Shown here: in pieces, positions 7,430 to 16,175 of the stretch | How positions within the stretch are numbered: the first letter of the stretch is position 1 | Layout: each line of letters begins with the position of its first letter | Assembly: GCA_022828225.1 (NCBI GenBank) | Contig: JAJEJG010000006.1 | Coordinates: forward strand, 124,001-188,000 | From: Nitrospirales bacterium | GTDB lineage: Bacteria > Nitrospirota > Nitrospiria > Nitrospirales > UBA8639 | DNA: 64,000 bases | Direction: 5' to 3' | Notes under the pieces: model-generated | The model's database searches: none | Told to the model about the DNA's origin: nothing | The model's input: only the letters and a program-made list of their open reading frames with translations | Made by a program: the position numbers and the translations under genes

Positions 7430-7792
7430 ATGTTTCGTCCTTTTACATTCGTCCTGCTTCTCGTGCTTTTCATGTCGACGGCTACACTTGCTTTGGCTTT
7501 TACCGATGAACCCGGCAAAGAAGGAAGTTTCTACAGTCCGATTATCCGCGTGGTCCCGGACAAAGGCTTTATCCTCATCAATAGCGGGAGCGGTATCCTC
7601 TGGCTCAAAGCCAGCGAGGCGGCCATGCCGCATATTGCAAAGTTACCCGTCGGCGGGCTGATTGACGTTGTCGTCGTCTTTCAAGGCAAACCCAATCCGC
7701 CGATTATCAAGCTATGGAGATTGGCGGGCGGCGATTCAGCCTGTTCCGAGTTCGACGGAAAACAATGCCTGCCGCCGGCAAAGAAGAAATAA
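7430..7792 (+). CDS. Small secreted protein of unknown function
   Basis: The ATG at 7430 follows AAGGAG and gives 120 residues. An upstream ATG at 7361 in the same frame lacks such a site. Residues 1-22 form a clear signal peptide (RPF, a hydrophobic core, then ALA before FTDEPGKE). The mature part is about 98 residues with mostly beta-strand character (FYSPIIRVVPDKGFILINSG, IDVVVVFQGK), two cysteines near the end (CSEFDGKQC) that could form a disulfide, and a KKK tail. I do not recognise the family. It is convergent with modC. Confidence 0.75.
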   Translation: MFRPFTFVLLLVLFMSTATLALAFTDEPGKEGSFYSPIIRVVPDKGFILINSGSGILWLKASEAAMPHIAKLPVGGLIDVVVVFQGKPNPPIIKLWRLAGGDSACSEFDGKQCLPPAKKK

Positions 7793-7826
7793 CGCCGTGG
7801 GTCAGTATACCGCCGGGGGGCGTGGT

Positions 7827-8909
7827 TTAGTTTAATGCGACGGCCTTGAAAGATGCATGGACCTTCTGGCCGGGTCGCAGCCGGAGTTGATGAAAGGATT
7901 TTCTCGTAATCATGGCCAGCAACGGGCACCCCACGTCGAGCTTCACTTCGACGGCGTAAGGATCGCCCGGTGACTCGCTGACCTCGGCAATCGTCGCTTC
8001 CAACGCATTCAACACGCTGCTGGTCGCAAGAGGCGCACCAACCGCCAAACTCACGTCGCGCGACAGAATTTGCACCCTCAACGGCGCGCCGGGAGGAAGG
8101 GCCTGTTGAGGAAGGAAAAGGGACTGACCCAAGAATTCAACCCGTGTCAGCCCGAAGTGCGGTTCATGCTCGGCAATCCGTGTTTCAAGAATAGCCCCAA
8201 CCACGTTCGATTCCACCAACTCCGGCAGATCCAACCGGGCAAAGACATCCTGAATCGGTCCGGTCGCCACCACTCTCCCCTCTTTGAGCAGAACCATGTG
8301 ATTGGCGAGCTGTAAAATTTCGTGAAGATCGTGGCTGACGTACAGGACCGGGATACGGAATTCCTGGTTCAGACGTTGAAGGAAGGGAATGATTTCTTTT
8401 TTGCGTTGCCGGTCGAGTGAGGCCAGAGGCTCATCCATCAGCAGAAGCTGCGGATTGGTCAGCAAGGCTCTTCCCATGGCCACTCGTTGCTGTTCCCCCC
8501 CGGACAAGTGGGACACCCGCCGCTGAAAAAGCGGCTCAAGCTGCAACAGCGCACTGACGTGATCGAATTCGATGCGCCGCGGGGATGGAGCGCTGCGCTT
8601 CATCCCGTACTTGAGGTTTTGCGTGACGGTCAGATGCGGAAACAGTCGCGCTTCTTGAAACACGACCCCTACGCGACGCCGGTCGACCGGGAGAAAAATC
8701 CCGCTCGCGTCGTCCTGCCACACGGCCTCGTCGAATTGAAGAAATCCCGAAGAGGCTCGGGTCAAGCCGGCGATGCACCTCAACAGCGTGGTCTTGCCGC
8801 TCCCGGACGAACCGAACACCGCAGTCGTCCCTTCCAGCGGAACCGTGCAAGCCACGTCGAAACGAAACCCGGGATAGTCAATTTGAAATCGTGCGTCGAG
8901 GCGACTCAT
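7827..8909 (-). CDS. modC: Molybdate ABC transporter ATP-binding protein ModC
   Basis: 360 residues. Walker A GSSGSGKT is at 33-40, the ABC signature LSGGEQQRVAMGRALL and Walker B LLLMDEP follow, then the switch His in YVSHD. The C-terminal third (about 290-356) carries a TOBE/mop-like region, as usual in ModC, where it binds oxyanion and regulates transport. The start overlaps the modB stop by 4 bp. It is the last gene of a minus-strand unit with the order porin, modA, modB, modC, so the ATPase is co-expressed with its binding protein and permease. Confidence 0.93.
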   Translation of the reverse strand: MSRLDARFQIDYPGFRFDVACTVPLEGTTAVFGSSGSGKTTLLRCIAGLTRASSGFLQFDEAVWQDDASGIFLPVDRRRVGVVFQEARLFPHLTVTQNLKYGMKRSAPSPRRIEFDHVSALLQLEPLFQRRVSHLSGGEQQRVAMGRALLTNPQLLLMDEPLASLDRQRKKEIIPFLQRLNQEFRIPVLYVSHDLHEILQLANHMVLLKEGRVVATGPIQDVFARLDLPELVESNVVGAILETRIAEHEPHFGLTRVEFLGQSLFLPQQALPPGAPLRVQILSRDVSLAVGAPLATSSVLNALEATIAEVSESPGDPYAVEVKLDVGCPLLAMITRKSFHQLRLRPGQKVHASFKAVALN

Positions 8910-9589
8910 GAGACCTGAATGGGCAAACGCCGGTTGACCGTATACACGATCGCCAGGATGAAGAAACTGAATATGAGGAGGACGGCCGACAGAAAATGGG
9001 CTTGCGTATATTCAAGCACCTCGACGTGATCATAGATGGCAATGGAGAGGACTTTGGTCACCCCGGGGATATTGCCACCGACCATCAGCACGACGCCGAA
9101 CTCGCCAAGCGTATGAGCAAAGCCCAGGACAACGGCGCTCAGGTATCCTCGAACAGCCATGGGCGACGCGACGGTAAAAAAGGCGTCAAGCCTTGAGGCT
9201 CCCAGTGACCAGGCGGCTTCCAAAGGTTTTTTGCCGACGGCCTCGAACGCTCCATGCAGAGGTTGAACGACAAACGGAAGCGAATAGAAGGTCGAGGCAA
9301 TCACCAACCCCGTAAAGGTGAACGAGAGCGCCGATCCGGTCAGGTCCTTCCAGGGGCCGCCGATCAATCCATGAGGCCCGAGTGCCACCAAGAGATAAAA
9401 TCCGAGCACGGTTGGCGGCAAAACGATGGGTAGCGCCACGATGGCCTCTATCAGGGTCCTGAACTTCGAACGCGTGAAGGCCAACCACCATGCAACCGGT
9501 GTGCCGACCAGCAACAACACGACAACGGTCACCCCTGCCAGTTGCATGGTCAGCCACAACGGGCCCCAATCCATTTCCGGGATATTCAT
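8906..9589 (-). CDS. modB: Molybdate ABC transporter permease ModB
   Basis: 227 residues with about five to six hydrophobic membrane segments. The cytoplasmic EAA-type loop is visible as EAAWSLGASRLDAFFTVASPMA, where the conserved Gly contacts the ATPase. The family pattern ALPIVLPPTVLGFYLL is in the first half and LGEFGVVLMVGGNIPG near the end. It overlaps modC by 4 bp and lies 21 bp downstream of modA, so the three transporter genes are one unit. Confidence 0.93.
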   Translation of the reverse strand: MNIPEMDWGPLWLTMQLAGVTVVVLLLVGTPVAWWLAFTRSKFRTLIEAIVALPIVLPPTVLGFYLLVALGPHGLIGGPWKDLTGSALSFTFTGLVIASTFYSLPFVVQPLHGAFEAVGKKPLEAAWSLGASRLDAFFTVASPMAVRGYLSAVVLGFAHTLGEFGVVLMVGGNIPGVTKVLSIAIYDHVEVLEYTQAHFLSAVLLIFSFFILAIVYTVNRRLPIQVS

Positions 9590-9610
9590 CTTATGACTCC
9601 CGGGTCTTGA

Positions 9611-10411
9611 TCATTCCAAGCCATAGCCGAATCGTTCAATGATGTCACGGGATTTGGCCCCTTTCACGTAGTCCAGGAACGCGCGTGCGATTTCATGACG
9701 TTGACCGGTGCGCAACAGCACCGCTTGTTGCCGGATCGGAGCATACAAATGCGTCGGAACGTCCCATCGGCTTCCGGCCCCGTTGACTTTGGGATCCAAC
9801 ACCTGCGAAAGGGCGACAAATCCCATCTGAGCATTCCTCGAAAAAACAAAGTGGAACGTTTGTCCGATATTTTCTCCACGGACCAACCGGTCCCGAACCC
9901 GCTCCCAAAGTCCCAGTGCCTGCAAGGCTTCCTTGGCAGCGGCGCCGTAGGGCGCAGTTTTGGGATTCGCAATGGCCACGTGCTCGGCGTCGTCGCTCAA
10001 CAGCGTCAATTTCCCATTTCCCTCAATCAGGGTGGAACCGAGGCTCCACAACGTGAGGCGTCCCACGGCATAGGCAAAGCGGCTCCCTTGAACAGCCAAC
10101 CCTTCTTGTTCCAGCAATTTCGGGCGCGTCGCGTCGGCGGACAAAAACACGTCGAACGGGGCGCCGTTTTTAATCTGAGCATAAAGTTTACCGCTCGAGC
10201 CCGAACTGATAACGGCGGTATGCCCCGTGTCTCGTTCAAAATTGATCGCAATTTCATTGAGGGTCGCGAGAAAATTTGCCGCGACTGCCACGCGTACTTC
10301 TTCGGCCGAGCCGGTCGCCGGACTGATCGCCAGAAAAAGCAGGGACAGAAAAGCGTGAATGCCGGCAATCACGACAAGCTTTCTGTAACACCAGTGGTTC
10401 CCCATACCCAC
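9611..10411 (-). CDS. modA: Molybdate-binding periplasmic protein ModA
   Basis: 266 residues with an N-terminal signal peptide (about 1-36, ending SAEE). The mature protein starts VRVAVAANFLATLNEIA, continues with HTAVISSGSSGKLYAQIKNGAPFDVFLSAD and later has IANPKTAPYGAAAKEAL, the usual oxyanion-binding elements of ModA. It captures molybdate (or tungstate) for ModBC. It lies only 6 bp after the porin gene, so the outer-membrane protein and the binding protein are probably co-transcribed. Confidence 0.93.
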   Translation of the reverse strand: MGMGNHWCYRKLVVIAGIHAFLSLLFLAISPATGSAEEVRVAVAANFLATLNEIAINFERDTGHTAVISSGSSGKLYAQIKNGAPFDVFLSADATRPKLLEQEGLAVQGSRFAYAVGRLTLWSLGSTLIEGNGKLTLLSDDAEHVAIANPKTAPYGAAAKEALQALGLWERVRDRLVRGENIGQTFHFVFSRNAQMGFVALSQVLDPKVNGAGSRWDVPTHLYAPIRQQAVLLRTGQRHEIARAFLDYVKGAKSRDIIERFGYGLE

Positions 10412-10417
10412 GTACCC

Positions 10418-11884
10418 TTACAGCCGAAACTTCGTCTGTATGTAAAAATAATCACTATCCCTGTTCCCGCCGGAAGGCAACCCCGCCGAATCGGGAAGCC
10501 TGTCAAAATAACTGCCTTTGAACCAATGCGTGTAACCCAATTCGAATTCCAGGTTATCGTTGGTTATCCAGCGAGCGCGCAGTTCAAGATCATGGCCGAG
10601 AAAATTCCCTGATCCTCCACTGGGATCATGCAACCCATTACGGCCAAATGCGCCGCGTGAGGTCGCGAGATACCACACCCGGTGTTTGAGCTGCACTTCA
10701 CAACCCCGGCACGGAACCGTAATCACCCGCCAACCCGGCGAACTGAAGTTCGACCGAAAAAAGGGTCCGAAATTGCCGGTAGGCATATAATCGAAACGTC
10801 GAGCGCCGAACAGCGTATCAAATGCCGAACTCCGGCTGTCCTGCGCGCTACGGTCCCCGCTGGCATAGTCATAATGAATCAGAAACCGCGGCGACCATGG
10901 GAGGTCCAAGGTGTAGCCGATATCAATATGCTGGAAGTGGGCAAAATGATCGATATTGCCCTTTTTTCCCGTCTGCCAAACGCTCTCGATTTCATAATCG
11001 ATTCTTCCCGTTTCCGGCTCATCGTAGAGACGTGTTCCGAATGTCGAAAACGTTCTGTGCCTCTCGACGGAAGCACTCCGCTGATCGTTCAATCCGAAAT
11101 AGTAGGCATTGAGACGCAACATGGGCATGTATTCGGATTCGACGGAAGTGCCCCAAAAGACACTCCGTTTCGACTGTTCGTCCGGTTGGATGACGTCGCG
11201 CAGGACCGGCTCCACCAGAAACAGACGGAAACGCCAACTCTCTTGTCTTCCCAACTGCCAATGCAGTCCGTCGAACGCGTTCGACGTATTCCGGTAGTCA
11301 TTCCGGATGATCAGGCGACCTCGGCCGAAATCCATTGTCAGCCGTCCAACGTGTAGGTCCGCACGAAGACCGGTTTCCAACACGTTGTTGACGGTGAAGG
11401 ACGCCATGAGTTGCAGTACGTCCATCTCATTCCTGATGGCCGTGGTGACGTAGCTTTCAACGCCATCCAGATAGACCCTGGAATCCTGACCTTCAAACAG
11501 GAATTTGACAGACTTCCCGCTCAAACCCAACCGGACACGGGACCGTTGTTGAATTTGGGAGTCCGTTTGGCCCGCAGGTTGGCTCCGTCGCCATGGATGG
11601 TCATAGGTTTCGAAGCGAGTCCGGTGTTCGAGTCCAAGATCCAGCCAATCAGGGAGATGCAGGGCAGCCTTCAGGTACCGATTCCATTTCCATTCCCTCG
11701 TTGGAACGAGAACGGCATCCGCGGGTTCGGTTATCTGCATACTCGATGCCCGTGCAAGCAACCCGCCTCCCGTTCGAGGAGAACCATCCATGGAGGCGGA
11801 TGCGATACCGCCCCAAGCGCACAAGACCAAAACTCCCACCCACACCAACATCCGGCGCTTCTGCTTTCGAAAGTCCATCGTCAC
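10418..11884 (-). CDS. Alginate-export-type outer-membrane beta-barrel (porin)
   Basis: 488 residues. A signal peptide of about 30 residues precedes a mature chain with alternating amphipathic strands. LDLGLEHRTRFETYDHPW and QQRSRVRLGLSGKSVKFLFEGQDSR fit the alginate export (AlgE-like) family, and the C-terminus ends FYIQTKFRL with a terminal aromatic/hydrophobic pattern usual for barrel assembly. Despite the family name, alginate export is not implied. Its position immediately upstream of modA suggests an outer-membrane pore, perhaps for oxyanions. Its own 5' region (11885-12034) is AT-rich and contains TATAG-N4-CTATA, a possible operator. Confidence 0.8.
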   Translation of the reverse strand: MTMDFRKQKRRMLVWVGVLVLCAWGGIASASMDGSPRTGGGLLARASSMQITEPADAVLVPTREWKWNRYLKAALHLPDWLDLGLEHRTRFETYDHPWRRSQPAGQTDSQIQQRSRVRLGLSGKSVKFLFEGQDSRVYLDGVESYVTTAIRNEMDVLQLMASFTVNNVLETGLRADLHVGRLTMDFGRGRLIIRNDYRNTSNAFDGLHWQLGRQESWRFRLFLVEPVLRDVIQPDEQSKRSVFWGTSVESEYMPMLRLNAYYFGLNDQRSASVERHRTFSTFGTRLYDEPETGRIDYEIESVWQTGKKGNIDHFAHFQHIDIGYTLDLPWSPRFLIHYDYASGDRSAQDSRSSAFDTLFGARRFDYMPTGNFGPFFRSNFSSPGWRVITVPCRGCEVQLKHRVWYLATSRGAFGRNGLHDPSGGSGNFLGHDLELRARWITNDNLEFELGYTHWFKGSYFDRLPDSAGLPSGGNRDSDYFYIQTKFRL

Positions 11885-12034
11885 AAAAAAGATGTTATTT
11901 TATAGATTACTATATATCAATTAAACATTACATTAAGAACATAAGGAAAATCGCTCCCTCCACAGCAGGGACGGCGCGACATGAAAGGGCTGCTCAAGTG
12001 AGGCCGGTCAATATCCAGCCCCCTGTCGGATTGC

Positions 12035-13180
12035 CTATGATTGCCGAATGACTTTCCCGCTCTCTCTGACGTCATACCCTCCCAGGGCTTCGATTTCCCG
12101 TTGAAATTTGCGCGTAACCAGGGTGTCCAGAAATATCTTCATGCCGGGATGCGAGTCGACGTACGCCGTCGGGATGATGAGATCGTACCGTTCTTCCTGC
12201 AAGGGAATGAAATCGAAATTGTACAATTGGGCCACGGCCTGTGCGCCGATACCGACATCCGCCTTCCCTTCCGCAATACATCGTCCAAGGCCGATCTGGG
12301 AAAGAGCTATGGTCCCATAGCCCCTCACGACTTGACTCGGAATGCGATGACGCGACAGCAAATGATCCAAAAGCAAGCGAGCCCCCGCTCCCTTCTCACG
12401 GTTGATCATCCGCACGTCAGACCTGGTCAGGTCTTCAAGGCGACGGACTTGCTTGGGATTCCCCTCCTTCACCAACAATCCTTCCTGCCAAGTAGCAAAC
12501 CGGACGACCGTCACGGTCTGTCCCTGCCCATACCGTTTCAGGAACGGAAGATTATATTCACCGGAACGAGGATCCCTCAGATGAATCCCTGCCACGTGCA
12601 CGTCTCCCCGTTTTAACGCGCGTAACGCCGCAAGGCTGGCCATGTTCCACCCGACGACCGACGCATTACCGGCTTGCTGGCGAACGTGCTCGCCGGCCAG
12701 ATACATCGCCGGATCGCACCCCGCCACGACGATCTGCCTATCCACGTCCTTCCGACTCTTCAGAAGCTGCACGTACACCGAACGTTTCCTCCGGGAAGCT
12801 CCCCCCAAAACCAGGGCATCTGCCGGAACCGTATAATTCAGGACGTCCCCAAGCTCCGTGACGGGCTTGGCAACCAAGCGGTTCCCGACCGTTGCCAACT
12901 TCACCCTGGCGGATTTCAACACTCCGGAATGATCCGCCGGCAGTTCCGCCTCAAGAATGTTTCCATCGTCATGCAGGGAAAACAGATCCTCCACCGACGT
13001 GCCCAACGTGTGGGCGAGTTGCAACGCAACTTCCGTACCCGGGAGATACTGATTCTTTTCAATGGCATAAAGAGCTTGTCGCGTCACGCCCGCGCTTTGC
13101 GCCAAATCTCCTTGAGAGAGACCGGCGGCGATCCGCGTTTCACGCAATCGGTTCGTCACTCGTTGTTGAAGCTTTTGCAT
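12035..13180 (-). CDS. XRE-type regulator with periplasmic-binding-protein-like sensor domain
   Basis: 381 residues from the ATG at 13180; a TTG seven codons upstream is less likely. The N-terminal 65 residues form a Cro/C1-type helix-turn-helix (LSQGDLAQSAGVTRQALYAIEKNQ). The remaining 300 form a substrate-binding domain of the type found in stand-alone molybdate regulators (ALVLGGASRRKRSVY, VAGCDPAM, MINREKGAGARLLLD). By position just upstream of porin-modABC it is probably the molybdate- or tungstate-responsive regulator of that unit. This is inferred from domain and context. A palindrome lies in front of its start. Confidence 0.82.
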   Translation of the reverse strand: MQKLQQRVTNRLRETRIAAGLSQGDLAQSAGVTRQALYAIEKNQYLPGTEVALQLAHTLGTSVEDLFSLHDDGNILEAELPADHSGVLKSARVKLATVGNRLVAKPVTELGDVLNYTVPADALVLGGASRRKRSVYVQLLKSRKDVDRQIVVAGCDPAMYLAGEHVRQQAGNASVVGWNMASLAALRALKRGDVHVAGIHLRDPRSGEYNLPFLKRYGQGQTVTVVRFATWQEGLLVKEGNPKQVRRLEDLTRSDVRMINREKGAGARLLLDHLLSRHRIPSQVVRGYGTIALSQIGLGRCIAEGKADVGIGAQAVAQLYNFDFIPLQEERYDLIIPTAYVDSHPGMKIFLDTLVTRKFQREIEALGGYDVRESGKVIRQS

Positions 13181-13211
13181 AGGGTCACGCCATATGACCA
13201 AACTTTATACA

Positions 13212-13223
13212 TGACATATGTCA
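13212..13223. promoter_or_regulatory. Palindrome TGACATATGTCA, candidate operator
   Basis: A perfect 12-bp palindrome with TATA on both sides two bases away (TATA-NN-palindrome-NN-TATA). It lies between the regulator (minus) and the M3 peptidase (plus). It sits immediately upstream of a TATAAT at 13226-13231 that would serve the plus strand. A second, shorter palindrome TGTCATGACA is at 13245-13254. Autoregulation by the XRE-type protein is the simplest reading. Confidence 0.5.
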
Positions 13224-13363
13224 ACTATAATAGTATATTCTCCCTGTCATGACAAGAGGCTTTTCCGGAAACGACGACTTGACCGACATCGCACCCGTCT
13301 TTATGGAAATTCTTGGACCTTACCTATTCCGCAACATTCCGGCGAGTCAACAGGGAGTTGAAT

Positions 13364-15172
13364 ATGCCCAACATTCACGTTCAAACGAAAACAGGACGCC
13401 AAGCCAAGAGCCTTCCTCGATGGAACCTGAAAGACCTGCTCCGTCATCAGGACAAGGATCTCGAAACCTTTTCTCGAACGCTCGATGGTCACGTGCGATC
13501 CCTGGAGGGCCTTCGCAACCGCCTTTCTTCCACGCTCACGCCTCGCACGTTTCTCAGAGGCCTGCAACTCCAGGAAACCATTGCGTCGGAATCTTCCAGG
13601 CTGGCGGCCTACGCTCAATTATGGTTTGCTCAAAACACCCAAAACCAGCGAGCGAGGGCATTTGAAACGCAAGTCAGGAAACACCTGCTCCCCATTTCCA
13701 ATCGGACGCTCTTTTTTGATTTGTGGTGGCAACGACTGGGGGACCGAACTGCAGGACGGCTTATGAAGCATGCGGGATCATTGCGCTACCATTTGGAATC
13801 GCTCCGGCGAGTCAAGCGACATACGTTGTCAGAAACCGAAGAACAAATCATCAACGTCAAGAACTCCACCGGACGACAGGCACTCGATAGCCTGTACGAC
13901 GTAATCACCAATGGATTGACGTTCCAGTTGCCTTCGCGCAAGGGCTCGATGCCATTGTCGCGCGAACAATTGTCCGTGCATTTCAGGGATCCTTCCTCGC
14001 ACGTACGTCAGGTGGCGTACGATCAATTTTTCCAGGTGTATTCGAAACGCGCCGATGCTCTCGGAGACATCTACAAAACCCTCGTGATGGATTGGAAAAA
14101 CGAAGGGGTGGATCTTCGCGGCTATGCCAGCCCGATTGCCGTACGAAACCTTCACAACGACATCCCTGACAAAGCGGTTTCCACCCTCCTGCAAACCTGT
14201 CGTGACAACCGGGACGTATTCCAGGAATATTTTCGGATCAAAGCCAGGATCTGCGGTTTCCGACGAATGACCCGTTACGACGTCTATGCACCCCCGAAAA
14301 TCAAGAAGGTTTTGTATCCGTTCGATCAGGCCGTCAAACTCGTGTTCGAAGCGTATCAACAATTCTCCCCGACCCTCGCGGAGCACGCGCGTCGAGTCTT
14401 TGCTGAACGACACATCGACGCGGCTCCCGCCCCGGGGAAAATGGGTGGAGCCTTTTGCTATAGCGTGTTGCCGTCTCTCACGCCATACGTCCTGTTGAAC
14501 TACTCCGGCGACGCCCGAGACGTTGCCACCTTAGCCCATGAACTCGGACATGCCGTGCATAGCATGATGGCCCGGCATCATTCGGTGTACACGTTTCACG
14601 CCACGTTGCCGCTCGCTGAAACCGCCTCCGTGTTCGGGGAACAGCTTCTCTCCGACGCCCTGCTGGCGGATGCCTCCGACGCCAAAGCGAGACAGCGATT
14701 GTTAGTGAGTCAACTCGATGACCTCTACGCCACGGTTCTCCGGCAAGCGTATTTTGTCGAATTCGAAAATCAAGCCCATCATCTTGTTGCCGAAGGAACG
14801 ACGATCGACCGTCTTGCCCAAACGTATCTTTACCTTCTCAAAGAACAATTCGGCCGTTCAGTGAACATCTCCAAGGCCTTTCAATGGGAATGGATGACGA
14901 TCCCTCATATTTTCCGAAGCCCGTTTTACTGCTATGCGTACAGTTTCGGAAATTTGTTGGTGCTGTCCCTCTTTCAACGCTACAAGAAGGAAGGGCAGTC
15001 TTTTATCCCGCGGTACCTCGAACTCTTGGGCCACGGGGGCTCACAAAGCCCGCAGGACATACTCAAACCTCTCGGAGTCGATCTCTGTAAGAGATCGTTT
15101 TGGCAGGCAGGGTTCAACCGTATCCGGGAACTCGTGGAATCTCTCGAGAAAACGGTGGGTGCGACAACCTGA
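13364..15172 (+). CDS. M3-family oligoendopeptidase (PepF-like)
   Basis: 602 residues from the ATG at 13364, which has GGGAG seven bases upstream; the in-frame ATG at 13313 has none. The zinc site is HELGH at 392-396 with the third ligand E419 in LPLAETASVFGE, typical of clan MA(E) family M3B. Such cytoplasmic enzymes hydrolyse short oligopeptides. The helical N-terminal half (residues 1-300) builds the channel that limits substrate size. The gene stands alone after the divergent regulator. No signal peptide is visible. Confidence 0.88.
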   Translation: MPNIHVQTKTGRQAKSLPRWNLKDLLRHQDKDLETFSRTLDGHVRSLEGLRNRLSSTLTPRTFLRGLQLQETIASESSRLAAYAQLWFAQNTQNQRARAFETQVRKHLLPISNRTLFFDLWWQRLGDRTAGRLMKHAGSLRYHLESLRRVKRHTLSETEEQIINVKNSTGRQALDSLYDVITNGLTFQLPSRKGSMPLSREQLSVHFRDPSSHVRQVAYDQFFQVYSKRADALGDIYKTLVMDWKNEGVDLRGYASPIAVRNLHNDIPDKAVSTLLQTCRDNRDVFQEYFRIKARICGFRRMTRYDVYAPPKIKKVLYPFDQAVKLVFEAYQQFSPTLAEHARRVFAERHIDAAPAPGKMGGAFCYSVLPSLTPYVLLNYSGDARDVATLAHELGHAVHSMMARHHSVYTFHATLPLAETASVFGEQLLSDALLADASDAKARQRLLVSQLDDLYATVLRQAYFVEFENQAHHLVAEGTTIDRLAQTYLYLLKEQFGRSVNISKAFQWEWMTIPHIFRSPFYCYAYSFGNLLVLSLFQRYKKEGQSFIPRYLELLGHGGSQSPQDILKPLGVDLCKRSFWQAGFNRIRELVESLEKTVGATT

Positions 15173-15302
15173 GAGTGCAGACCAACGACTCGGCCGCTAT
15201 GGTGTGCCCGGCATCTTTCCTTGATTTAAAGATATTTATTGCGTTAGCCTATTTTGCCGGATGGCCTTATAGGGCAGGATTTTGAAAAAGGGAGTTTGAC
15301 AA

Positions 15303-15545
15303 ATGCCGGAAAGCGCTTACGTTCTCATCAACGTGCTACCTGGACAAACGGCAAACGTGAAGAATTTATTGGCGCAAATCGAGGAAATTAAAACGATTGA
15401 CGCCTGTTGGGGAAAGCCGGATATTTTCGTCAAAGTCGAAGTGGCAAGCCAGGAAGCCCTAACCCAATTGGTCCTCACCAAAATTCATGCCATCGAAGGA
15501 GTCGCTCAAACCGACACCCACCTGGTCTACACGCTCTACGAATAA
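15303..15545 (+). CDS. Stand-alone Lrp/AsnC-type ligand-binding (RAM) domain
   Basis: 80 residues preceded by AAGGGAG. The sequence (ESAYVLINVLPGQTANVKNLL, IDACWGKPDIFVKVEVAS, IEGVAQTDTHLVY) matches the alpha/beta-sandwich ligand domain of Lrp/AsnC regulators, without a DNA-binding domain. Such single-domain proteins bind amino acids and assemble as dimers or larger rings; some modulate full-length Lrp proteins. Its partner is not in the window. The region 15173-15302 before it looks like a plain promoter region. Confidence 0.85.
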   Translation: MPESAYVLINVLPGQTANVKNLLAQIEEIKTIDACWGKPDIFVKVEVASQEALTQLVLTKIHAIEGVAQTDTHLVYTLYE

Positions 15546-15565
15546 TCAGATCTCAACAATCTTCA

Positions 15566-15707
15566 GGAACCTCTGATTTATTGTGATAGCAGGATGCAGG
15601 GCAAGGCGTCCCGGAGCGAAACCCGAGGCTTATCAGAGAGATAGGTGGGGGTTGAGCGAGGACACAACGCCGCCATGCGCCCGATAGTGCAAGAAATCAG
15701 AGGTTCC
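15566..15707 (+). repeat. Repeat family A, copy 1 (MITE-like, 142 bp)
   Basis: Bounded by perfect 14-bp inverted termini GGAACCTCTGATTT and its complement, with an inner stem GCAGGATGC...GTCCCGG and a conserved core GAGCGAGGACACAACGC. It lies between the convergent Lrp-domain gene and cytochrome c gene and ends 1 bp from the cytochrome stop. Two further copies occur at 21797-21930 and 53496-53636. No coding capacity. Confidence 0.9.
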
Positions 15708-15708
15708 T

Positions 15709-16149
15709 TCAATAGATTCCCGCTTGACGTTGCAACCACCGAACATAAGGGATGATCTGCGTGACGTCATCGGGTGTGGCTTCGGATATTTTTGGCATAT
15801 TGCCAAATTTCCAGTGGTGCGCGCGGACACCTTGCATGGCCGCCCGCATGAACGCAAAATCGGCATGATGAGAAGGCTCATAAATTTTATGCACTAACGG
15901 CGGTCCCGCATTCGTCCCTTGGCCGGCATTGCCATGACAGCGCGCACATAGTTCATCGAACCGTTCTTCCCCTGCTTGATATTCTTCGGGTACCGGTCGA
16001 GACGCATCCTGCGACGCGACGGTGTTTTGCACAGTGCCGTCATCAGAGGCATGCTTTGAACTGGTCTCGCCTTGTCCTTCCGAGCAACCGACGACCCAAA
16101 GCAAGACTGCCAGACCAAACCACGTCAGTTTCATGTCAACACGTCGCAT
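15709..16149 (-). CDS. Monoheme c-type cytochrome lipoprotein
   Basis: 146 residues from the ATG at 16149. GGAG lies ten bases upstream; an inner ATG at 16134 is also possible. The N-terminus has a lipoprotein signal peptide (FGLAVLLWVVGC), so the mature protein is anchored by lipidated Cys in the periplasm. One heme site CARCH lies in the middle, followed by GQGTNAGPPL and a distal Met in FGNMPKISEATPDDVTQII, the pattern of class I cytochromes c. It is probably a small electron carrier for the respiratory chain. The gene lies 26 bp after queC on the same strand. Confidence 0.88.
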   Translation of the reverse strand: MRRVDMKLTWFGLAVLLWVVGCSEGQGETSSKHASDDGTVQNTVASQDASRPVPEEYQAGEERFDELCARCHGNAGQGTNAGPPLVHKIYEPSHHADFAFMRAAMQGVRAHHWKFGNMPKISEATPDDVTQIIPYVRWLQRQAGIY

Positions 16150-16175
16150 CTCTTGCACACTCCGTTACCGAGCTT

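Noticed and set aside
15566-15707. Repeat A as a tRNA-like or IS element
   Set aside because: It does not fold into tRNA arms and has no transposase; size and inverted ends fit a non-autonomous element better.
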